A DNA stretch of 64,000 bases, from assembly GCA_028712075.1 (NCBI GenBank), contig JAQTQX010000007.1:62001-126000 (forward strand). The letters run 5' to 3'. Within the stretch, counting starts at the first letter, position 1; every line of letters begins with the position of its first letter. Position numbers and translations under genes: made by a program. Shown here piece by piece: positions 37,261 through 45,939 of this stretch. This DNA is from Desulfuromonadaceae bacterium. GTDB taxonomy: Bacteria > Desulfobacterota > Desulfuromonadia > Geobacterales > Pseudopelobacteraceae. Under the pieces are notes generated by a model. That model was not told where the DNA came from and did not search any database. It saw only the letters and a program-made list of their open reading frames with translations.

Positions 37261-38183
37261 TCGTATCCTAATTCTTTCAGTTTAGATGGACGTTCGCTCC
37301 AGTTTTCAACAACCTTGACGAACAGCTCCAGATATATTTTCGTATCAAGCAGGCGCTCGATATCCTGACGAGCCTGCGTGCCGATCTTTTTGAGCATTTC
37401 ACCCTTCGAACCGATGATGATCCCCTTCTGCGTGTCCCGTTCAATCATGATGGCCGCTGAAATCGCAATGACCCCGTTCTCGCGTTCAATAAAACTTTCC
37501 ACCACAACTGCAGTGGAATACGGCACTTCGTCACGGGTCAGACGAAAGACCTTTTCACGGATCATCTCAGCTACGATGAATTTCTCCGGCATGTCGGTCA
37601 GGATGTCATCCGGAAACATGGCTGGTCCTTCGGGGAGATAGCCGCCGACAACCGAAACCAGATGCTCGACGCCATCGTTGCGCCCGGCCGAGATCGGCAC
37701 GATCTCCTTGAACGGAAAGAGCGCCGCCCAGTCGGCAATTTTCTTCAAGACCAAAGCTTTATCGGTCAGCAAATCAACCTTGTTGATAACCAGCACAACC
37801 GGAATTTTTACCTTGGCAAGAACATCATGAATAAAGGCAGGATCCGCTGCACCCGTAGCTTCGACGACCAGCATCAACAGGTCAACGCCACTAATAGAGG
37901 AACGAGCCACTTCGTCCATGCTTTTGTTCAACCGGGAACGACCGGTGTGAATGCCGGGCGTATCGATGAACACAATCTGGCCGCCGGGGATGTTGTGAAT
38001 CCCCTGAATGCGGTTACGGGTTGTCTGCGGCTTATCAGAGGTAATAACAATTTTCTCTCCAATAATACTGTTCAGGAGCGTTGATTTGCCAACATTCGGG
38101 CGACCTATTATTGAGACAAAACCGGAGGTAAATGTATTGTTTTTCAAATGAGTGGGTACACTCTCTTTCAGGTAGTTTGACAA
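37257..38183 (-). CDS. era: Ribosome-assembly GTPase Era
   Basis: A roughly 300-residue GTPase with G1 GRPNVGKST, the [16 protein letters not shown] switch, DTPGIH, NKVD, and a C-terminal KH domain ([20 protein letters not shown]) that binds the 3' end of 16S rRNA. The frame has no ATG near the domain. A TTG at 38183 follows AGGA and sits one base after the cytochrome stop; a TTG at 38144 would give the most family-like length of 295 residues. The frame to 38345 runs through the cytochrome gene and is not the real start. Confidence 0.93.
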   Translation of the reverse strand: MSNYLKESVPTHLKNNTFTSGFVSIIGRPNVGKSTLLNSIIGEKIVITSDKPQTTRNRIQGIHNIPGGQIVFIDTPGIHTGRSRLNKSMDEVARSSISGVDLLMLVVEATGAADPAFIHDVLAKVKIPVVLVINKVDLLTDKALVLKKIADWAALFPFKEIVPISAGRNDGVEHLVSVVGGYLPEGPAMFPDDILTDMPEKFIVAEMIREKVFRLTRDEVPYSTAVVVESFIERENGVIAISAAIMIERDTQKGIIIGSKGEMLKKIGTQARQDIERLLDTKIYLELFVKVVENWSERPSKLKELGYE

Positions 38184-38184
38184 T

Positions 38185-38994
38185 CTATTTTCCTTTATCA
38201 GGTGTGGGATAGGACAGGTCATGTGCAGTGTTGTGGCACGTACCGCATGCAGGATTCCGGCCATGTACTTCAGCTGCATGGTGCTGGCCATGGCATGTTT
38301 GACATTGCGGTGTAAATGTGTGTTTCGCCTGGTGACATGCAGCACAGACGAGCTTTTGGTGTTTGAATGTACTCGCCGTCAGGAGTTCATAGGCCTTCTT
38401 GTGACATGCGGCGCACTCTTTTGATGGGGTGTTCAGGTTGTATGTAACAATCTTCGGCATGTGCGCCTGGTGACATTTTCTGCAATCAGCGGCTGTCTGC
38501 CAGGCAGCATGCGGCTTATGGCACATAAGACATTCTGGAATAAAGCCATGCGGCTTGTCGTTCCTGAACAGGTGGCATGCCGTACAGGCCACTTTCGAAT
38601 GTTTACTGGCATGTTGCGCTATTTTTGAGGCCTGATCACCATGACATTTCACACAATCACTCATAAACATTACTTGTTTTGGCGCGTGCGCGCTGATGTG
38701 GCACTTTTTACAGTCAGGAACATCGTAATGTGATGATGTACCATTATGACATTGAGAACATGCAGGGATAACATTGCGATCTTCAGGTGGATGCCCCTTG
38801 TGGCAGAAGACACACCCCTGACTATTTTTGTGCTTCTTACCGTTGTTTGTTAGCTCTTTCACTTCTTGAGCATGACAAACGGAACAATCACGGCTGCCGT
38901 TTACCGCCGGGGCACCTTGTTGTACTTCAGCAGCCGGCAACGGCTGGCACAGCATAAGGCAGATCAAAGCTACGAGTTTTGAAAATTGCTTCAT
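38185..38994 (-). CDS. Periplasmic dodecaheme c-type cytochrome
   Basis: A 269-residue protein. A signal peptide ([20 protein letters not shown]) is followed by twelve CxxCH heme sites, starting with CSVCH and ending with CGTCH, and many extra histidines that can serve as second ligands. That is about one heme per 20 residues, the density of electron-conducting periplasmic or outer-surface cytochromes of metal-reducing bacteria. I do not recognise the specific family. The ATG at 38994 has a GGTGGA site upstream; the longer frame overlaps glnS. It sits between glnS and era in the same direction, so it may be cotranscribed with housekeeping genes. Confidence 0.9.
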   Translation of the reverse strand: MKQFSKLVALICLMLCQPLPAAEVQQGAPAVNGSRDCSVCHAQEVKELTNNGKKHKNSQGCVFCHKGHPPEDRNVIPACSQCHNGTSSHYDVPDCKKCHISAHAPKQVMFMSDCVKCHGDQASKIAQHASKHSKVACTACHLFRNDKPHGFIPECLMCHKPHAAWQTAADCRKCHQAHMPKIVTYNLNTPSKECAACHKKAYELLTASTFKHQKLVCAACHQAKHTFTPQCQTCHGQHHAAEVHGRNPACGTCHNTAHDLSYPTPDKGK

Positions 38995-39044
38995 GGTTGT
39001 TATCCACCAACTGAATTTTGCGGATACGTCCGAGGGATTCGCGT

Positions 39045-40724
39045 TTACTTCTTTGCCGCCCACGTATCCCGCAGGGTGACAATCCGGTTGAATACGAGTG
39101 TTCCGGAACCGGCGTCTTTTGGATCGAGACAGAAATAGCCCTGACGCTCAAACTGGTAGCGTGTTTCATCAACAGCATCTGCCAGCGATGCTTCAAGCCT
39201 GCAGTCGGTCAGGATTTGGACCGAGTCCGGGTTCAGGAATTGTTTATAGTCAATGCCGCCGCGATCCGGGTTCGGATCGCTGAACAACCGGTCGAACAGT
39301 CGTACCTCTGCGTTCACGGCATTCTCGGCGGACACCCAGTGAATAACCCCTTTAACCTTGCGCCCATCGGCAGTATGGATTCCCTCACGTGACGCAGGGT
39401 CATACTCGCCATGCAGTTCAATTATCTCTCCATCCCCGTCCTTTACCACCGAGAGGCATGTGACAATGTAACCGGAGCGGAGCTTGACCTCTCCTCCGAT
39501 AGTCAGGCGGTGGAAACCCTTGCTCGGCACTTCCATGAAATCGTCGGCATCAATCCAGATTTCACGGGAAAAAAGAATTGAGCGACTACCCATCTCCGGC
39601 CGCTGCGGATGGTTGGCCGCAGTAAACTCTTCGGTCTGCCCAACCGGATAATTGTCAATGACCAGCTTGATCGGCCGTAACACCGCCATGGCGCGTGGCG
39701 CCGTCTCGTTAAGATGAGTGCGTACGCACTCTTCCAGAATAGAGACGTCAATCCACGAATCGCTCCGGCCAACCCCTATCTGTTCGCAGAAACTCCGTAC
39801 CGCCGCCGATGGATAGCCGCGCCGCCGCAATCCCTCAAGCGTCGGCAGGCGCGGATCATCCCACCCGGAAACGATGCCAAGCCGCACCAGTTCCTGCAGC
39901 TTTCGCTTGCTCATCACCGTATAGGTCAGATTCAGGCGGGCAAATTCGTACTGACGCGGCCGTGCCGGCACCGGCAGATTATCGAGAAACCACTCATAGA
40001 GCGGCTTGTGTGATTCAAACTCCAGTGTACAGATAGAGTGGGTGATGCCCTCGATGGCATCGGTCTGACCATGGGCGAAGTCATACATCGGGTAAATTTT
40101 CCAGGTGTCGCCAACATGAGGATGCGGGGTATGAATGATCCGGTACAGTACCGGGTCACGCAGATTCATATTGGGGGATGCCATATCAATCTTGGCACGC
40201 AGGACGCGGGTACCGTCAGGGAATTCGCCATCCTTCATGCGGCGGAACAGGTCACTGTTTTCCGCAACCGGGCGGCTGCGAAACGGACTTTCCGTTCCCG
40301 GTTCAGTCAGCGTACCGCGATATGCCCTGATCTGTTCCGCATTCAGATCTTCAACATACGCCTTTCCCTGTTCGATCAGGTACACCGCCCACTGGTACAG
40401 CTGATCGAAATTGTCTGATGCATAATAGAGGTGTTTTCCCCAGTCAAAACCGAGCCAGCGGACACTCTCCTTGATTGAATCGATGTATTCCTGCTCTTCC
40501 TTGGCCGGATTGGTATCATCAAAGCGCAGGTGGCAGCGGCCGCCGAAATCGCGCGCCAGGCCAAAATTGATACAGATCGACTTGGCGTGGCCGATATGAA
40601 GATAACCGTTCGGTTCTGGCGGAAAGCGGGTCACAATGCCGGCATGTTTGCCGCTTTTGAGGTCTTCATCGATAATGGTGCGAAGAAAATTGTTCGTAAC
40701 TGGTGCTGCGATCTCTTCAGGCAT
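39045..40724 (-). CDS. glnS: Glutaminyl-tRNA synthetase
   Basis: A 559-residue class I synthetase with [17 protein letters not shown] (HIGH motif), the acceptor-end [15 protein letters not shown] segment, MSKRK as the KMSKS-type motif, and a C-terminal beta-barrel anticodon domain. It attaches glutamine directly to tRNA. Many deltaproteobacteria use the indirect GatCAB route instead or in addition, so presence of GlnRS is worth noting; the gatCAB genes are not in the window. Confidence 0.96.
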   Translation of the reverse strand: MPEEIAAPVTNNFLRTIIDEDLKSGKHAGIVTRFPPEPNGYLHIGHAKSICINFGLARDFGGRCHLRFDDTNPAKEEQEYIDSIKESVRWLGFDWGKHLYYASDNFDQLYQWAVYLIEQGKAYVEDLNAEQIRAYRGTLTEPGTESPFRSRPVAENSDLFRRMKDGEFPDGTRVLRAKIDMASPNMNLRDPVLYRIIHTPHPHVGDTWKIYPMYDFAHGQTDAIEGITHSICTLEFESHKPLYEWFLDNLPVPARPRQYEFARLNLTYTVMSKRKLQELVRLGIVSGWDDPRLPTLEGLRRRGYPSAAVRSFCEQIGVGRSDSWIDVSILEECVRTHLNETAPRAMAVLRPIKLVIDNYPVGQTEEFTAANHPQRPEMGSRSILFSREIWIDADDFMEVPSKGFHRLTIGGEVKLRSGYIVTCLSVVKDGDGEIIELHGEYDPASREGIHTADGRKVKGVIHWVSAENAVNAEVRLFDRLFSDPNPDRGGIDYKQFLNPDSVQILTDCRLEASLADAVDETRYQFERQGYFCLDPKDAGSGTLVFNRIVTLRDTWAAKK

Positions 40725-40760
40725 AAACTCCTCGAATCAAATTCACCGCATGCGGTAAAA

Positions 40761-42077
40761 TCATAGCCTATCCCCCAGAAATGAATTCGGGTAGGCTTTG
40801 GTAATTTTGACAGCTACAAAAGTGCCGATCAGGGAACTGTCACCGGGAAAATTGACGATACGGCCGATATCGGACTTGCCAGACAGCTGGCCGGGCAGTC
40901 TCCCCTCCCCTTCAACCAGGACCGCCATCGTGCTACCGACATACGGCCGGCATATTTCCATAGTATGGCGACGCTGCAGCTCCATCAGACGATCAAGACG
41001 CGCCATTTTTACCGTTTTTGGCAGATCATCAGATAATTCAGCCGCTTTGGTGCCGGGGCGCGGTGAATAGACAAACGAAAACAGATCAATGTAACGAACC
41101 TCTTCCATCAACAGAAGCGTCTGCTCAAAATCAGCATCAGTCTCACCGGGAAAACCGACAATAATATCACCGGTAAAGACAATGTCCGGTCGGAGAGCTC
41201 TCAGTTTATGAACTTTGTCCAGATAGGTTTCGCGTGTATATCCGCGTCCCATATTCATTAAGACGGCATTACTGCCCGCTTGAGCCGGGAGGTGAATCTG
41301 TCCGGTCAGTTTTGTGACGTCACCAAAACAGGCGATCAGCTCATCAGACATATCCTTGGGGTGCGAGGTGGTAAAACGGATCCGTTCGATGCCATTTACA
41401 TCAGCCACCAGTCGGATCAGTTCGGCGAATGAAAGTTCACTGCTACTTTTGAGACCGTAGGAATTGACATTCTGGCCCAGCAGAATAACCTCTTTGACCC
41501 CTTCCTCGGCAAGCTGCCTGACTTCTGCCAGAATATCCGCCGAGCGCCGGCTGATTTCGCGGCCACGCACATACGGCACGACGCAGTACGAACAGAAATT
41601 GTCACACCCCTGCATAACCGTTACAAAGCGCGAAAGACGTGATTCTCCGCTGATTGGGGGAAACAGGTCCAGACGCAGTTCGTTATCGATAAAGGCTGTT
41701 TCGGAACGGCGCTCGCCCCGTTCTGCAGAGCGCACCATATCCGGCAGCAGATGCAGATTATGCGTGCCGATCACCAGATCCAGATACGGAAGTTTGCGGA
41801 GAAGTGCCTCCCCCTCCTGCTGGGCCACGCAGCCGCCCACTGCAATAATCTGTTTTTTGCCATCCCGTTTGTAAATACGCAGATTTGCCAGTCGCCGGTA
41901 CACCTTTTCCTCCGCTCCGCCCCGCACACTACAAGTATTGAGCAGGATCATATCAGAGGAGGCTGCGTCGTTCGTCGGGGCATAGCCAAGGTCGGCCAGC
42001 ATTGAAACAATTCGTTCGGAATCATTGACATTCATCTGGCAGCCGAATGTTTCTATGTAAAGAAGTTTATCGAACAT
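40761..42077 (-). CDS. miaB: tRNA methylthiotransferase MiaB
   Basis: A 438-residue radical-SAM enzyme that adds a methylthio group to N6-isopentenyl-adenosine 37 of tRNA. The N-terminal UPF0004 domain has cysteines in TFGCQMN, LLNTCSVR and VGGCVAQQ for the auxiliary cluster. The radical-SAM motif is CDNFCSYC, followed by VPYVRGREISR, and a TRAM domain ends the protein. The length is normal. A 35-bp perfect palindrome lies in its upstream region. Confidence 0.95.
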   Translation of the reverse strand: MFDKLLYIETFGCQMNVNDSERIVSMLADLGYAPTNDAASSDMILLNTCSVRGGAEEKVYRRLANLRIYKRDGKKQIIAVGGCVAQQEGEALLRKLPYLDLVIGTHNLHLLPDMVRSAERGERRSETAFIDNELRLDLFPPISGESRLSRFVTVMQGCDNFCSYCVVPYVRGREISRRSADILAEVRQLAEEGVKEVILLGQNVNSYGLKSSSELSFAELIRLVADVNGIERIRFTTSHPKDMSDELIACFGDVTKLTGQIHLPAQAGSNAVLMNMGRGYTRETYLDKVHKLRALRPDIVFTGDIIVGFPGETDADFEQTLLLMEEVRYIDLFSFVYSPRPGTKAAELSDDLPKTVKMARLDRLMELQRRHTMEICRPYVGSTMAVLVEGEGRLPGQLSGKSDIGRIVNFPGDSSLIGTFVAVKITKAYPNSFLGDRL

Positions 42078-42105
42078 AAGAAGGTCGAACCTTATACGCG
42101 ATAAC

Positions 42106-42140
42106 TGTTCAAAAAGTCAATAGAATTGACTTTTTGAACA
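42106..42140. repeat. Perfect 35-bp inverted repeat between miaB and the nucleotidase gene
   Basis: TGTTCAAAAAGTCAAT (42106-42121) and its exact reverse complement (42125-42140) flank a three-base loop. The arms end in A5/T5 runs, like a bidirectional terminator, yet the element sits between divergent genes, 28 bp before the miaB ATG, where a terminator would not be expected. It could be an operator, an RNA leader hairpin or a small mobile element. Confidence 0.85.
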
Positions 42141-42161
42141 CGAAGTCTCCGATTCTCCGGC

Positions 42162-42191
42162 TTGACAATTACCGTATCAGAAACGTATTCT
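42162..42191 (+). promoter_or_regulatory. Sigma-70-type promoter of the nucleotidase gene
   Basis: TTGACA at 42162-42167 and TATTCT at 42186-42191 with an 18-base spacer, about 30 bases before the TTG start codon of the HAD phosphatase gene. Confidence 0.55.
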
Positions 42192-42221
42192 CGGCACGGA
42201 AAAGTGGCGGAAGGAGGAACA

Positions 42222-42914
42222 TTGAATATTCGAATCGACTGGAACGACATTGACACCGTCCTGCTGGATATGGACGGCACCATCCTTGATCGCCATTTTG
42301 ACGACCATTTCTGGCTGGAGCACGTGCCGAAACGATGGTCCCAGCAAAACCACACGACTCTTGAATATGCGAAGAAGCATCTGTACAGCCTGTTTCGCAG
42401 CCAGGAAAACACGCTCAACTGGACAGATCTCGATTATTGGTCCGATCGCCTTGCGCTTGACATTCCAGTGCTCAAGCATGAGGTTGGGCATCTGATTGCT
42501 GTCCATCCGTATGTAATTGAATTTCTGTTATTTTTGAAACATTCGGGGAAAATGGTCTGGTTGGTCACCAATGCCCACTCAAAAACACTTGGTCTCAAGA
42601 TGAAAAGCACCCGCATCGGACCATATTTTGACGGCATCGTTTCCGCGCATCAGGTTGGACTACCCAAAGAAGACGGACGCTTTTGGAGGAAACTGCAGGA
42701 TTTTATCTGCTACGATCCGGAACGAACCATGCTGGGTGAAGACAGCGAAACAAATCTGACAACAGCGCAGGAGTTCCAAATCCACTATCTGATTTATATC
42801 AGCCGCTACAGCTCAAAAGTCGACCCACGCCCGTCGGAGCTCTTCCCGACAATCGATTATTTCAACAGACTGATTCCGGAACCGGGAAACAGTTGCATAA
42901 CTATCGTCAGATAA
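42222..42914 (+). CDS. HAD-family GMP/IMP nucleotidase-like phosphatase (YrfG type)
   Basis: A 230-residue HAD phosphatase. Motif I is LLDMDGTILDRHFDDHFW, motif II is VWLVTNAHSKTL, a lysine is in GLPKEDGRFW, and motif IV is MLGEDSETNL. The long cap insertion with PKRWSQQN fits YrfG-type GMP/IMP 5'-nucleotidases, so purine mononucleotides are likely substrates. The TTG at 42222 is selected because AAGGAGG lies directly upstream and the promoter at 42162-42191 would fall inside a longer frame. Confidence 0.82.
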   Translation: MNIRIDWNDIDTVLLDMDGTILDRHFDDHFWLEHVPKRWSQQNHTTLEYAKKHLYSLFRSQENTLNWTDLDYWSDRLALDIPVLKHEVGHLIAVHPYVIEFLLFLKHSGKMVWLVTNAHSKTLGLKMKSTRIGPYFDGIVSAHQVGLPKEDGRFWRKLQDFICYDPERTMLGEDSETNLTTAQEFQIHYLIYISRYSSKVDPRPSELFPTIDYFNRLIPEPGNSCITIVR

Positions 42915-42915
42915 G

Positions 42916-43260
42916 TTATTTCATCCTGCTCAGTAACGTCCTGAACTTTTCCAGTTTTGATGAACCCTCTTCAATCAGCCGGATTAGGTCTTTTCGTGCC
43001 CCGCCAGCCACATCTTTCCCTTTTTCCAACAGATCGTCGGTTTTTTCTCCGATTGTTTCCACAAGATTGGAGACATTTGCCGCAAGATCATCAACGACCT
43101 CATCAGCGCGATGACCGACCTTTTTCGAGTAACGCAGAATGTCTTTTCTTGTTCTGCTTCCGGATTGCGGTGCAAACAGCAGTGTCAACCCTGCTCCTAT
43201 CACACCGCCGGCAAAGATCAGTAACGCAGCGGCTGCAACTTTTTTATCCCTGTCTTCCAT
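42916..43260 (-). CDS. YtxH-domain small membrane protein
   Basis: A 114-residue protein. One membrane helix at about residues 8-30 ends in LLFAPQSGSRTRKDI, the typical YtxH (gas-vesicle-like) motif, and the rest is a long charged amphipathic helix with coiled-coil character. YtxH proteins are small stress-associated membrane proteins of unknown biochemical role. It stands alone and converges with the nucleotidase gene. Confidence 0.8.
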   Translation of the reverse strand: MEDRDKKVAAAALLIFAGGVIGAGLTLLFAPQSGSRTRKDILRYSKKVGHRADEVVDDLAANVSNLVETIGEKTDDLLEKGKDVAGGARKDLIRLIEEGSSKLEKFRTLLSRMK

Positions 43261-43396
43261 ATATTACCTCCCGTCAAATGTCCTGTGCTCTGATAATAAC
43301 CATTCTGACAGATATGGCAAGCCCTATACCACTTTATCTTTTTGCAAAAAAGTGTACTATTGTTCATGCGTTCAGCTGTAATCAAAGGATACTCAC

Positions 43397-44506
43397 ATGA
43401 AAAATACCATCTATGACGTTCTGATCATCGGCGGCGGTCCTGCCGGCCTTTCGACGGCCTATCTCTGCCACAAGCATAATCTTTCCTACCTGGTGCTCGA
43501 ATCAGGCAAAGCAATTTTTCAAGGGATTGCCAACACCTACCCTGAAGGAAAGCTGGTGTATGCCTCAAAGCCAAAGGACGCCCCCCAGCCGTTTATGGTG
43601 GATGAACTGCGCCCACCTGACAAGCCGGTGACTGTGGAGAGTTATCTGCAGTATGTGCAGCACTTTGTTCAGCATGAAAATCTTCATATTCAGACGGAAG
43701 TTGATTTTGAAGATATCAAGGATGAACGAGACGGCCTAACGGTTATGACATCAAAAGGCGCGTACAAAGCAAAAAAAGTCATCCTCTCCTTCGGCAGCAA
43801 TATACCACGTGAACTGTCGGTCTATGGCGATGCCAAAATGGTGGCAAAAAATGTTGATGACGCCAGCAAATATATCGGCATAAAAACGCTGGTGATCGGC
43901 GGAGGTAATACTGCTGCTGATGTAATCATCAACATTCTCAGAACCAAGCGTGAGGCGGGGGATACCAATCCGGTCTACTGGGCGCACAAGGCGGAGATAT
44001 TTGATGTTAACAAGGAAACGGCACAGCGTCTCGGCGAAGAGATACTTCTCGGAGGCAATATCAGACTGTTGCCCGGTGCAACACCTCGCATCGGTGAAGT
44101 TGATGACGAGGGTGTTGATCGTCTGGTTATCCGCATCAACGAGTTCAAACAGGCTGACGGCATCGATCTCTACCACGCCTTGAGCTTTCCGATGCAGAAC
44201 GTCATCGCCTGCATCGGCTCTCAGGGGCCGGTGCCGATCTTCGACAAACTGAATATCCAAAGTATTGCCTGCACCGCCGGAGTCTGCAAGATTGCCAAAG
44301 AGGGGGAACGACTGGTGCTGCTGTCCGCCGAGTTTGAATCGACGCGCAAAGGTGTCTATGTTATCGGTGGAGCGATTTCGCCGTCATATATGAAAATCAG
44401 TGAAGGGTCCATTACTGAAGAAAAACATCCCAACCTCATCTATACCGCCATCAATGATGCGTACTACGTGGTTGAAGCCATTCGGGCAAAGCTGGGCAAA
44501 TCATGA
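43397..44506 (+). CDS. FAD/NAD(P)-dependent oxidoreductase, YpdA/thioredoxin-reductase-like
   Basis: A 369-residue flavoprotein. GGGPAGLSTAYLC near residue 12 is the FAD-binding fold and VIGGGNTAADVIINIL near 165 is the NAD(P)-binding fold; a late GGAISPSYMKISEG closes the FAD site. The CxxC redox pair of thioredoxin reductase is missing, which places it with YpdA-like disulfide reductases or ferredoxin-NADP reductase-like enzymes. Substrate unknown. It overlaps the Hpt gene by four bases (ATGA), so the two are coupled. Confidence 0.78.
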   Translation: MKNTIYDVLIIGGGPAGLSTAYLCHKHNLSYLVLESGKAIFQGIANTYPEGKLVYASKPKDAPQPFMVDELRPPDKPVTVESYLQYVQHFVQHENLHIQTEVDFEDIKDERDGLTVMTSKGAYKAKKVILSFGSNIPRELSVYGDAKMVAKNVDDASKYIGIKTLVIGGGNTAADVIINILRTKREAGDTNPVYWAHKAEIFDVNKETAQRLGEEILLGGNIRLLPGATPRIGEVDDEGVDRLVIRINEFKQADGIDLYHALSFPMQNVIACIGSQGPVPIFDKLNIQSIACTAGVCKIAKEGERLVLLSAEFESTRKGVYVIGGAISPSYMKISEGSITEEKHPNLIYTAINDAYYVVEAIRAKLGKS

Positions 44507-44940
44507 CTCCTTCAATTCCTTCCGCCACAGATGGTATCGCAAACCTCCCGGAAGAACTGCCCGGCATTGTAATCCTGAACGGTCTGAAGATGTGTAACTA
44601 CAAACAGCCCCTCTACCGGGAGCTCTTGATAAAGTTTTTGAATTCCAAACGGTGCGAGGCTGACGAAATCCGTTTGCTACTGACTTCTGGCGATCGTGAC
44701 ACGGCGGGGAGAAAAGCTCACAGCATGAAATCAGTATCAGGAATCCTTGGTGCTGATTCCCTCTCTGAAACAGCACGACAGCTTGAAGAAACCATTAACA
44801 GCGGAGCAGACAATCTGTTGCATACCCACCTGGAGAGTTTTGAAGATGCGTTGAAGAGTGTCATAAACGGACTGGACGCCGCATTCGGCGCAGAAACTGA
44901 TGAAAGCATGGAGGAACGCCGCCGGCAGAGCTCCGTATGA
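44503..44940 (+). CDS. Histidine phosphotransfer (Hpt) domain protein
   Basis: A 145-residue helical protein with an Hpt core. The phosphorylatable H73 sits in RKAHSMKSVSGILGADSL, matching the HxxKG-type motif with S in place of G. Hpt proteins shuttle phosphate between a hybrid kinase and a response regulator; neither is adjacent. Coupling to the flavoprotein gene by an ATGA overlap suggests a redox-linked phosphorelay, which is inference. It converges with oleD three bases away. Confidence 0.8.
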   Translation: MTPSIPSATDGIANLPEELPGIVILNGLKMCNYKQPLYRELLIKFLNSKRCEADEIRLLLTSGDRDTAGRKAHSMKSVSGILGADSLSETARQLEETINSGADNLLHTHLESFEDALKSVINGLDAAFGAETDESMEERRRQSSV

Positions 44941-44943
44941 CTG

Positions 44944-45939
44944 TCACTCCCTGACCTCCTGAAACCACTGCCGTAACCGTAACAAACCATCCTGAAGTGA
45001 AATTTCCGGGTCGTAGCCAAAATCGCGGCGGGCGGCGCCGATGTCAAACCAGTGGGCAGCTGCAAGCTCGTGTGCAACAAAGCGGGTCATAGGAGGCTCC
45101 CCGGCCAGCCGGAACAGTCCCCATATCCCTTCGCAGATAACGCCGAGAGTAGTGGCAACTATCGGTGAAACCGTTCGGGTAAGCGGGGGGAGATCTGCGG
45201 CGGCAAGTATGTGGTTTACCATGTCCCACAACGGCAGCGGTTCGCCATCACTGATAAAATAGCATTTTCCCGCGAGGGCTGAACGGGGGAAAAGGCTGTC
45301 GGCAGCTAGCAGATGGGCGCGGGCGGCGTTGTCAACGTACACCGTATCCACCAGATTAGCACGAGTTCCGATCCGGCGCAGCTTTCCGGCACGCGCCCTG
45401 GCCACAATACGCGGGACAAGATGATTGTCGCCTGGCCCCCAGATCAAATGCGGTCGAAGCACCACCACAGCAAGTTCGTCAGAATTGGCCCCACGCACCA
45501 GCCGCTCGGCCAATGCCTTTGTCGCAGGGTAGTTTGCCTCATATCGGGACGGATACGGGAGCGTTTCATCGCCACCTTCCACATCACTACCGTCGAAGAC
45601 TACGCTTGGTGAGCTGGTGTAGACCAGTCTGCCGACTCCATTGCTCCTGCAGGCATCCACAACGTTCCTGGTGCCGACCACGTTAGCCCCGAAGAAGTCA
45701 TGATAAGCCCCCCAGATGCCGGCCTTTGCGGCAACATGGAACACCAGATCACATCCCTTGACAGCCCTGTTGACAGCGTCACTGTCCGCAAGATCACCTC
45801 TGAACTGTTCCACGCCGAGTGCGGTGAGATTAGCGTACTCACTCCGCGAGAAACTGCGCACCTCATCGCCACGTTCACGCAGCATCCTGACAATGACACC
45901 GCCGAGAAAGCCGCCTCCTCCGGTAACAAGGACGTTCAC
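44944..45939 (-). CDS. oleD: OleD-like NADP-dependent 2-alkyl-3-ketoacid reductase
   Basis: A 331-residue short-chain reductase of the extended type. The nucleotide-binding GGGGFLGGVIVRMLRERG opens the protein, and the catalytic pair is in NYPATKALAERLV. In the ole pathway OleD reduces the 2-alkyl-3-ketoacid made by OleA to the beta-hydroxy acid. The GTG start overlaps the oleC stop (GTGA). It is the final gene of the pfa-ole operon. On its own it could be any 3-beta-hydroxysteroid-dehydrogenase-like reductase; the context makes OleD the best reading. Confidence 0.88.
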   Translation of the reverse strand: MNVLVTGGGGFLGGVIVRMLRERGDEVRSFSRSEYANLTALGVEQFRGDLADSDAVNRAVKGCDLVFHVAAKAGIWGAYHDFFGANVVGTRNVVDACRSNGVGRLVYTSSPSVVFDGSDVEGGDETLPYPSRYEANYPATKALAERLVRGANSDELAVVVLRPHLIWGPGDNHLVPRIVARARAGKLRRIGTRANLVDTVYVDNAARAHLLAADSLFPRSALAGKCYFISDGEPLPLWDMVNHILAAADLPPLTRTVSPIVATTLGVICEGIWGLFRLAGEPPMTRFVAHELAAAHWFDIGAARRDFGYDPEISLQDGLLRLRQWFQEVRE

